From positions 1-14,959 of the forward strand of contig JAZUDZ010000009.1 in NCBI GenBank assembly GCA_045639905.1: 14,959 bases of DNA, in the 5' to 3' direction. The notes below the pieces were generated by a model, which was not told the origin of the DNA, ran no database searches, and was given only the letters and a program-made list of their open reading frames with translations. The stretch comes from RGIG426 sp045639905. Its GTDB lineage: Bacteria > Bacillota > Clostridia > Oscillospirales > Acutalibacteraceae. Numbering within the stretch: the first letter of the stretch is position 1; every line of letters begins with the position of its first letter. Of this stretch, positions 5,182 to 14,600 are shown piece after piece. The translations under genes and the position numbers were made by a program.

Positions 5182-5394
5182 ATGCCGTATATTTCCGTGA
5201 AACAGGCCGCTGCAAAATGGAATCTTTCCGAAAGAAGTGTCCGCAATTATTGTGCGGAAGGCCGCATCCCTGACGCCGTTTTGACGGGAAAAACCTGGAA
5301 TATTCCGGCAACGGCGAAAAAGCCCATCCGGATCAACCATCGAATTGACAAGTCCGGCGCCCTGTTAACTCGACTGAAAGAAGAAAAAAAGTAA
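5182..5394 (+). CDS. Small helix-turn-helix (MerR/excisionase-like) DNA-binding protein
   Basis: This is a 70-residue protein with a MerR/HTH_17-like core. ISVKQAAAKWNLSERSVRNYC (residues ~4-24) is the helix-turn-helix, EGRIPDAVLTGKTWNIP is the wing, and a basic tail with KKPIRIN and KEEKK follows. Proteins of this type in Clostridia are common as stand-alone regulators, as phage or element excisionase-like proteins, or beside Fic toxins. No Fic or integrase gene lies in this window. AAAAGGAGG (5167-5173) lies 8 nt before ATG 5182. It is a single gene, fenced by the terminator at 5057-5092 and followed by a separate promoter at 5490, with the palindromic region upstream as a possible autoregulatory site. 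Confidence 0.85.
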   Translation: MPYISVKQAAAKWNLSERSVRNYCAEGRIPDAVLTGKTWNIPATAKKPIRINHRIDKSGALLTRLKEEKK

Positions 5395-5404
5395 CAGCAA
5401 GGAA

Positions 5405-5458
5405 AAAGTGCTCATTTCTACCGCCGGTAGACCCGTTTTCTCCCGTTTTGGCACTTTC
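5405..5458 (+). other. Long-looped stem after the HTH gene
   Basis: AAAGTGC (5405-5411) pairs with GCACTTT (5451-5457) around a loop that holds a TCTACC-gcc-GGTAGA hairpin (5417-5431) and a doubled CCCGTTTT (5432-5439, 5442-5449). It begins 11 bases after the stop codon. It may act as the 3' end of the HTH transcript, but no U-run follows. It resembles the closing-stem layout of the small RNAs upstream but lacks CTCCTTTC. Confidence 0.4.
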
Positions 5459-5489
5459 AACAAAAACATGTAGACACATTATCAAATCT

Positions 5490-5518
5490 TTGGCAGTAAT
5501 TGCTCTTGTTTATAGAAT
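5490..5518 (+). promoter_or_regulatory. Promoter of the giant surface protein gene
   Basis: TTGGCA (5490-5495) and TAGAAT (5513-5518) have a 17-bp spacer, each one mismatch from consensus. The start would be near 5525, leaving a leader of about 125 nt. A TATAATATAAT run (5527-5537) just downstream could serve as an alternative -10 region but has no good -35. Confidence 0.65.
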
Positions 5519-5546
5519 AGGAATTGTATAATATAATAAATAATTT

Positions 5547-5590
5547 ATTGCAAAATTTCTTATGTGCTTTTTCCAGTACTCTTTTGCAAT
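5547..5590 (+). promoter_or_regulatory. Leader stem-loop in the 5' UTR of the giant gene
   Basis: ATTGCAAAA (5547-5555) and TTTTGCAAT (5582-5590) form a perfect 9-bp stem with a 26-nt loop. It lies between the promoter at 5490-5518 and the SD at 5608. It matches no riboswitch I recognise and may stabilise the mRNA or tune translation. Confidence 0.45.
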
Positions 5591-5607
5591 CTACGAAAAA
5601 CCAGAAG

Positions 5608-5651
5608 AAGGAGGAACAAGGTTCCTGTTTGAACCTTGAAATGATGCTATG
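5608..5651 (+). promoter_or_regulatory. SD separated from the start codon by a perfect hairpin, plus a 3-codon uORF
   Basis: AAGGAGG (5608-5614) is 34 nt from ATG 5649, too far for normal initiation. Between them CAAGGTTC (5617-5624) and GAACCTTG (5631-5638) form a perfect 8-bp hairpin with a 6-nt loop. Folding it out brings the SD to ~12 nt from ATG 5649 and ~4 nt from ATG 5641. ATG-ATG-CTA-TGA (5641-5652) is a three-codon frame whose stop overlaps the gene's ATG, allowing coupled initiation. Confidence 0.6.
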
Positions 5652-8600
5652 AAAAAAATGCAAAGTATCAAATTTTGGGCGGCGGTCTGCGCCGTGCTGC
5701 TGGCAGCATCCTGCCTCGTCACGATGATTTTCATCGGCGGAGCAGTGGACGCGGCCAGTACACTGGGGACGCAAAACGTCTATGTCTGCAATATTGAAGC
5801 GGACACCATGACCAATATCCCGCCCTATGCCAGCAAAGGCTACACCGGCGGCTTCGGCTCCCGCGACTCAGACGGTCGCGTTTGGGTCGACAAGTCCGTG
5901 CAGGCGAACGCGGAGAGCAATGCGTTTGATGTGACGCTTTCCGCCCTAGCACAGGAATACACCTATTCCGAACAAACCATCGAAACCATCCTGGAACAAA
6001 ACGCGGCCGACGTGCTGTTCATTTTGGACTTCAGCTCTTCGATGGTCGGCACGAGCAGCAACATGAAAGACGACCAGGGGAACACGGTCGGCTATCGCTT
6101 AAAGGTGTTGTCTGACTCGCTTAACGCCGCAATGAAAGAAATCTCAGAGGTCAACCCCTACAACCGTATTATGGCCGTAGGCTTTGACAAGGGCTCCTAT
6201 GATTTCCTGCCTCTCGGCACCTATTCCGCCGGTACCAACGGGAATTATGTGGAGTTTGCAAACAACACAATTTCCACCGCCTCCGGCGTGAAGTTTGTCG
6301 GTGTTGACAACAACGGCGTCTCCCACGACGGCGGCAAGGAAGACAATGTTTCCTTCTCACTGAAATCCGGTAGTGGTACCCATATGCAGATTGGTATCAC
6401 TTACGGCTGCGACAAACTGCTGCAGACCATGTCGGAAGGCTATGGCGAAGGAAAACGTCTGCCGTTTGTCATGGTTATGACCGATGGTGAGTCCAACTAC
6501 TCCAACAACAACTGGGCCGGTGTCAACCTGGAATCCAACAACGGCACCTCCATCCAGCGCGAAGCTAACAGCACGCTGGCCGCAACTTACTGGAAAAAGC
6601 GCTTAATTGATGCATACAACGCAAAGAATATCGATAACAAATTTGAGAGCGATGTCAATGCCGTATGGTTTAACATCGGTATCGGCCTCGGTGACCCGGG
6701 CACCAATATGAACGGCGCCTCGGCGGTCCAGGTTTCCATGAAACCGTCCTTTGCGTGTCCGGCGGCATCCACAACCAGCAACGCCGGCAAAATTTACAGT
6801 CAAATTCTTACATTCCTCGAGAACGCATATACCCATCCGGAAAACTTTATCGGCGACCCGCTGGACGGCAGCAGCGATGATGAGCTGAGAAAAGCCGGCA
6901 TTGATCCGGATCAGCTTCGCGCGTATATCGCGGAAACTGCAGGAGCGGCAGAAACAGCGTTTGAACTCAACTGCAACACCGCGGGAACGACCCAATACAA
7001 CGCCATTAAAAAGGCGGGTGATGATGCGGCCAATCCGATTCTCGAAGCCGGAGCTTACCAAAACAACGATAAATATTTTAAATACATTGAGAATACATAC
7101 GGACTTAAACACGGCAAAGGTTCTTACAAGAACAACGAAGAGTTATATAAACAAGACGTCGCCAAAAAGGTAAACGAGGCCGCAGAAAAGGCCAGATCCC
7201 AGGCGGAAGCGGCAAAAAAGCAAGAGCTTTATGATGAGGAAGTAACAGCCGTCACGGAAAACGCTTTGAAAGAAGGTCTGAAAAAGCAAGACAACAAAAC
7301 GGAAGAAGACTTCTACAATGCCGTTTACGGCTCCTTCCTGTCCTATCTCGAAGACTATCTGGGCTATAAGGGCGACACCACCGCCGCCCGCCAGGCCAAC
7401 TACGCGGAAAATCCGATGCACTATTTTGCCGAGTACGTCAACTACGCAGACACCTCCACGAAGGTAAATGACTCGTTTGACCAATTGGCAAGCCTTATTT
7501 CCGCTGCCACACAGGGTACGGTTATCCCGATTACCCACCATGCCACCTCCGGCGCGGCTGCGGATGAAATTTTCATCACCTTTACCGATCCGATCGGCGA
7601 GGGTACGATGATCAAAACCGATGAAGACGGCAACTATATCATGTCCATCGAGCTGGATGGCGTAACCTACACCGGCCGTCAGAAGGCCGATGCAGAGGAA
7701 GGCGTTTACGAATTCTATAATGAGACCAAAGACAAAGTCCTCTATTCTACCGCCACCATTTCCGATGACTCGGTAAAATGGGAAATCAACGCCTATGAGC
7801 TGCCGATTATCCGTTTTGCCAACCGTATGATGCCGGGCGAGGAATCCGGAGGAAAAATATACGAAGACCCGAACCTTCCGCCGATCGCGGTCAAATACCA
7901 GGTCGTTCCGACAACGGAGGCTCTGGCCAACACCACTGCCAGTGCAACCAGCTATATTTACGAGCACGACAATATTGCGGCGGCTCCGGCACAGGCGGTA
8001 TTCACGCCGACACTGGCCAACACCTACTACTTCACCAACACGGGCGACACGGAGCACCCGGTTTATGAGAAGGTTACCTCTATTGAAGACACGGTGAACA
8101 AAGGCACAAATGCCAACAAGTCCAAAACCGCTGCCTATGTCACCAGCTCCTCCTGGGGCACCGGTGACGATGCGGACGACTTCTTTATTTTGCTCGGCAA
8201 CGATGCCCGCACAAAGGTGGTTGCCGAAGTCTCCATTGAAGATGACCGTATGGAAGATGACGGCGACATTGTCGCCCATACCTACGGGATCGACGAAACC
8301 ATCAACTACACACTGAAGGTCAAGAACTGCTCCACCGATAAGCTGGAAAAACTGACCTACACTCTGGATGTAACTCCGAGCGGCCCGGCCGCCACCGATA
8401 CACCGTCCGCCCTGACCGTCGGCACCTGCTCGACGACCCCGGACAGCAAGGTGACAACCGGTAACAAACAAACGCTCACCTTTACGATTGACGAGCTGGC
8501 CGCCGGCGCCACCCAAACCGTGACCGTGCCGATGACCCCTGCTGCCGGTACCAAAAACGGTACGACGGTGGATGCGGTCATCACGCTGACCAAAGTGTTT

Positions 8601-11600
8601 GATTCCAACCTGGCCGTTCCGGCAACGGATGAGGTCGGTGAGGTTCTCGTATCGGCCGACGCGACGGTCTATACCCATTTGGATGGTGTCAAAACCAACC
8701 TGACCGGTATTTCCGGCGCACCGAGCACCTTATATATCAAAAAAGAGGGCGGCGACTACATCGCCCTGACCAAAGCCACCGGCACCGCAACCTATGTTGC
8801 GACAAGCATTCCGGTTGGCAACTATACCATCTATGACGGAAACTCCGGCACGCCGAAAGCACTGGGTGCCGTCACCGTAACCCAGGATGGTGACAACATC
8901 GGCAACGTCTACTGGAAGACCCTGACACTTGCCAAAGTGTGGGACGATAACAATAACCAGGACGGCAAACGCACAGACGTAACCCTGACGCTGTACAGAG
9001 CGGTCGGTTCCGGCGATCCCGTCAAAGTGGACGATTATGCTCTCACCTCTGCGGATGCGGTTACCGGCGATACAAACAAATGGGAAAAGAGCTTTGTGGT
9101 GCTTGCCAAGGATGCATCCGGTAATGACTACACCTTCACGCTCGACGAGCTGGAGGCAAACGTTCCGCAAGGCTATGACAAATCGGTAAGCGGATTGACC
9201 GTTACCAATACACACACACCGGAGACACAGTCCATCACGATTACCAAAGTGTGGGACGATGCGGAATTCATCGGCCAAGCCGGTTACAACCGTCCGACCA
9301 GCATTTCGGTTGAACTGATCGCAAAAGTGAATAATGTGAAAGACGATTTGCTGAGCCAAACCATAACGATGTCGGACGACTATGCGTATGCCGCAAACCC
9401 GAGTGAATGGCGTTACATTTTCCTCTCCCGTCCGGTCTACAAAGACGGTCAGCCGATTGAATACACCGTATCCGAAGAAACACCGGATGGCTATGCTTCA
9501 GCGGTAGACGGCTTCAAAATCACCAACACACCGAAAGATATCAGCGATGTCTATAATCCACATTCCCTGCCGGTGAGCAAACTCGATAAAAATACCAACG
9601 AAGCCCTTCAGGGAGCGGTGTTTACCGCGACGGCAACCGACATCCAAGCCGTGACGGGTACCACCAACGCTTCCGGCGTTGCAACCCTTACATTCCTGAA
9701 GCCCGGCACCTATACCGTCAGCGAAACCACTCCGCCGACCGGTTACAAAACAAACTCGGAAACCTTTACGATTACCGTTAATCGTTCCCTCGAGTCGATT
9801 AAGTATGATTCCGCTTCGATGAAATGGGTACGGACCTACCATTTGTTCATTGATACGACAGCCTCCTCGACTCTAACAGACGGTAAGCTGGTGGTCAAAG
9901 ACGAACCGACCACCTGCTCGGTAACGCTGAAAAAAGTCTGGAACGACAACTCCGACCAGGACGGCAAACGTCCGGAAAGTGTCGTGCTGTCGCTGTATAA
10001 GACGGTGAACGATGTGACCACATGGGTACAGGATGTGACGATTGACGAACCCGCCACCTTCAGCAACGAGTGGTCGAAGACAATCACGGACTTGCCTGCC
10101 TATGAGAGCGGCTATGCCGTGACCTACACGGCGGACGAAAAAGCTGCCAACGTGCCGGAAAATTACGAAAAAGAGTCGGCAAGCGGCCTGGTTGTTACCA
10201 ACAAACACACGCCGGAAACCACGTCCGTCATGCTGACCAAAAAATGGGATGATAATCATAACCAGGACGGCCTTCGTACTGCCAACGTAACCTTAACGCT
10301 GTATAAACAGATTGAGGGCGGTACAAAAACGAAAGTGGCCGACTACACCTACACCGATACCGGTGACGACTGGGTGAAAACCATCGAGAACCTGCCGGTA
10401 TTTGAGAGCGGCAAACCCATTACCTATACAGCCGACGAAACCACGGTGCCGTCCGGCTACGAAAAAGAGGCCAACGGTCTGGTTGTCACCAACAAACACA
10501 CCCCGGCCACCGTTTCGGTGACACTGAAAAAAGTTTGGGATGACAACAACAACCAGGATGGCAAACGTCCGGACTCGATTAAACTGATGCTTCTCAAGAA
10601 GGTTGGTACCAAAACCTCTATAGAAGACGAATATGAGATTCTTGCCGGCGTCGGCAACGAGTGGACGAAAACCATTGACAACCTTCCGAAATATGAAGGC
10701 GGCGTAGAAATCGAGTACCTCGCTGACGAAGACAACAACAAGATGCCGTCCGGCTACTCGAAACTCTCGGCAAGTGGCCTGGTTGTCACCAACCAGCATG
10801 TGCCGGAAGTCCAGACCATCAGCGGCAAAAAGACATGGGACGACGCGGACTTTGTCGGCAAGACCGGCTACACCCGCCCGTCGATTACCGTGAACCTTAT
10901 CGCAACCGTGGGGAGCGCAAAAATAGACGCCCTCTGCAAACAGACGACCGTGAAAGCTACGGACGACTGGGAATATGCGTTCTATGACGTACCGGTCTAC
11001 TATAACAGCGAAACCGTCTCTTATACCGTGTCCGAAGAAGCCATCAACGGCTTTACCGCCACGGTAACGGACAAAAATATCAAAAACACCCCGATTGAAA
11101 AAGCGGAAATTCTCAAACCGACCAGCTTTGTGGTGAAAAAGGTTGACAGCCTCACCACAAGCGGAAAAGGCATTCAGGGTGCCGAGTTTACGCTGACCGA
11201 TCCGGCCGGGCTCACCGCCTCGTATATCACCGGAATCGACGGCACGGCGGAAATTCCTTTCACTGTCACCGGCACCTATACACTGACGGAAAAAACGGCA
11301 CCGACCGGCTATCAGCTGAACGCTGCCAACACCTACACCGTAACCGTCACCAAAAACTTCACGAAGATGGAACTCAGCTCCGACAAAACGAAGTGGAACT
11401 GGCATTATGATTTAGCCTACTCCCTTGCTTCCGTGAGCGACGGTGTCCTTACGGTTAAGGATGCTCCGATTACACAAGCCAAGACCACCCTGACCAAGGT
11501 GTGGGATGACAACAAAAACCAGGACGGCATTCGTCCGGAGAAGATTACCCTGGCACTGTACAAAACCGTGAACAGCGTAACCTCCAAAGTGCAGGATGTG

Positions 11601-14600
11601 GTTCTGGAAGGCGGCTCGACCGCTGAATCCTGGACCAAGGATCTGGAAAATCTGCCCACCTACGAAGACGGCTATCCGGTCACCTACACGGTGGACGAAG
11701 ATACCGACCAGCTGGGTGAAGATTATTCCAAGAAATCGGTGGACAACACCACCCTGACCGTCACGAACTTCCACAAACCGGGCGTCACCTCCGTGACCCT
11801 CAAAAAGGTGTGGGATGACAACTCCGACCAGGACGGCAAGCGTCCGGACGACGTTACCCTGACGCTGTACAAGACCGTTGGTGATGTGACGACGGAAGTG
11901 CAGGATGTCACCTTCGACGGCACCGGCAACGAGTGGACGAAGAAAGTGGACAACCTGGATAAATTCGAAGGCGGTAAACTTATCACCTATACGGCCGACG
12001 AAAAAATCGACAACGTACCGGCCAATTACGAAAAAGAATCGGCATCCGGTCTCGTTGTCACCAACAAACACACACCGGAAACCACGTCCAAAACCCTGAC
12101 AAAGGTTTGGGATGACAACTCCGACCAGGACGGCAAGCGTCCGGACGACGTTACCCTGACACTGTACAAAACAGTGGACGGCACAACCACCGAGGTGCAG
12201 GATGTCACCTTCGACGGTTCCGGCAACGAATGGTCCAAGACCATTGAAGATCTGCCGGTTTACGAAGGCGGTTTTACAATCACCTATACGGCCGACGAAA
12301 AAATCGACAACGTACCGGCCAATTACGAAAAAGAATCGGCATCCGGCCTCGTTGTCACCAACAAACACACGCCGGCGAAAACGCCTGTAACCCTGAAAAA
12401 GGTATGGGACGACAACTCCGACCAGGATGGCATTCGTCCGGATGACATCACCCTGACACTGTATAAGACAGTGGACGGCACAACCACCGAGGTGCAGGAT
12501 GTCACCTTTGACGGTTCCGGCAACGAATGGTCCAAGACCATTGAGGATCTGCCGGTTTACGAAAGCGGCTTTGAAATCACCTATACCGCTGACGAGAAAA
12601 CCGACAACATCCCGACCGACTATACAAAAGAAGCTGACGGCCTGACCGTCACCAACACCCACGCTCCGGCTGTCACCTCCGTGACACTGACCAAGATTTG
12701 GGTAGACGAAAGCAACGCGGATACAATCCGTCCGGCTGATATTACTTTGACGCTGTACAAGACAGTGGACGGCACAACCACCGAGGTGCAGGATGTCACC
12801 TTCGACGGCACCGGCAACGAGTGGACCAAGACCATTGACAATTTGCCGGTCCGTGAAAACGGCAACGACATTGCGTATACCGTCGATGAAGAAGCCGCAA
12901 ATGTACCGGAAGGCTACACCAAGTCCGCCAAAGAACTCACGGTCACCAACACCCACGAAGTGTCCCGCAAGGTCACCGTTACCGTTACCGGCGGTACCGC
13001 TTCGAACGGAACAACAAGCGTAATCTACGGCGAAGATTTCAACACCATCTTCACACCGGAAGAGGGGTACGTGATTTTGTCCGTGACCATTGACGGAAAA
13101 GAAGTCAAGATTACCGATGACCTCACCTACGGCTTCGAGAACATTACCGAAGATCATGAAATCATCGTGGTGTTCGCAGAAGACAAAAACGGAAACGGTG
13201 TGCCGGATATCTTTGATGTCACGGTTACCTATACGGTTGAAAACGGCACCTGGGAAGACGGCACAACCGACAACAAGACCGTGACCTTCCCGACAAAAGA
13301 ACTGAAGGGCGGCGAGTGGGTCCCCTCCAACCCGACCCTCGAGGATACCATTCCTACCGGAATGAAACCGGCCGAGCATTATGAAAATATTGCTTCCTGG
13401 AATGAGGAAATCGGCGGCGATACACCGGTTACTGAGGACGTGACCTACACCTATACCTTTGGTGAAAAGATTACGCATGACATTACCGTTAATGTCACCA
13501 ACGGCACCTCCAATGTGGAGGACGGAAAAGTCACCGTCATTGACGGTGAAGAGAAAACCGTCACCTTTACCCCCAATGAAGGCTATGCCATTGAAAGTGT
13601 TGTCATTGACGGCAAAGTCGTAAAACCGAATGACAACAACGAATATATCTTTAATGATATTACCGAAGATCACGAAATCACGGTCATCTTCGGAAAAGAC
13701 GAAAACGGCAACGGCATTCCGGACAACCATGAAGCCAACGTCACCTATCAGGTTGCAAACGGCACCTGGGAGGACGGAAATGTTGAGGACATCGTCGTTC
13801 CCTTCATCATTGAAGAAATGAACGACGAAGGCGTCTGGGTTCCCACCGGCGCCACCTTGGGTGAATCCATCCCGGTCGGCATGATTCCGGATGAATTCCA
13901 CACCGAAGTGTCTTCCTGGAACACCGAAATCGGCGCTTCCACTCCGGTTACCGGCAATGCAACGTATCTCTACACCTTCGGAGACGATAAAGTTCATACC
14001 TTTGTTGTCGAAGTGAAAAACGGTACCACCGACCCCGGTGAAACCACCTTCCCGGTACCGCATAAACAAGATCAGACCATCAAGCTCATCCCGAACGACG
14101 GCTATGTCTTAGACTCGATTATCGTGGACGGTAAGACAGTCGATCTTCCGAATGACAGCACCTTGGTTTTCCCGGCCGTTACGGAAGACCATACCATCCA
14201 GGTTCTCTTTGAAGAGGATTTGAACTATGACGGTATTGCCGATAAATATCAGGCAACTGTTACCATCGTCTTGGATGAAAATGCCGGACAAGCCGGCGGC
14301 GCAGGTGTCTATATGAAAGGCGACACAGCCACCGTTACCGCCAAGCCGAACGATGGTTACCACTTCATCGGATGGAAACTGGGAGACGAGATTATCAGCA
14401 CCGATGCAGAGTTCTCTCTCCGCGTAACAGAAGATATTGAGCTGGAACCGATCTTTGAAAAGATTCCGGAAACCACAACCACTCAGGCTCCGACAACATC
14501 TCATATTGCTCCGACATCGCCGAAACCTTCTCCGTCTACCGGTGAGGCCTTCCCGATTGCCGCCATGTGTGTTGCAATGATGTCGGCTGCGGTTTTGGTC

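Larger units (their letters stand above)
8919..12962 (+). repeat. Stalk of eleven Cna_B units and two SpaA-like units
   Basis: Cna_B units start at 8919, 9231, 9918, 10224, 10515, 10815, 11484, 11790, 12087, 12384 and 12678. SpaA-like units lie at 9561-9911 and 11121-11480. Each Cna_B unit has a K-(V/I/T/K)-W-(D/N/V)-D-type first strand, a Y-(T/L)-(A/V)-(D/S)-E strand and a final T/K-N strand, matching the Lys/Glu/Asn positions of intramolecular isopeptide bonds. Such bonds make stalks stiff and protease-resistant. Confidence 0.88.

Noticed and set aside
5466..5471. ACATGT upstream of the giant gene promoter as a fourth WYL operator
   Set aside because: The second half-site is missing at the 17-base offset and the -10 box is not 30 bases away.
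5706..5717. LAASC in the giant protein signal peptide as a lipoprotein box
   Set aside because: The -3 residue is Ala and the hydrophobic core continues past the Cys to a good signal peptidase I site (VDA). The protein also has a C-terminal wall anchor.
7143..8678. 511-codon minus-strand frame inside the giant gene
   Set aside because: It is antisense to the continuous adhesin frame; no SD, no family motif, and composition typical of a codon shadow.
11412..14069. 885-codon open frame on the minus strand inside the giant gene
   Set aside because: It is antisense to Cna_B and beta-repeat domains with matching family motifs. Its repetitive translation merely mirrors the repeats.
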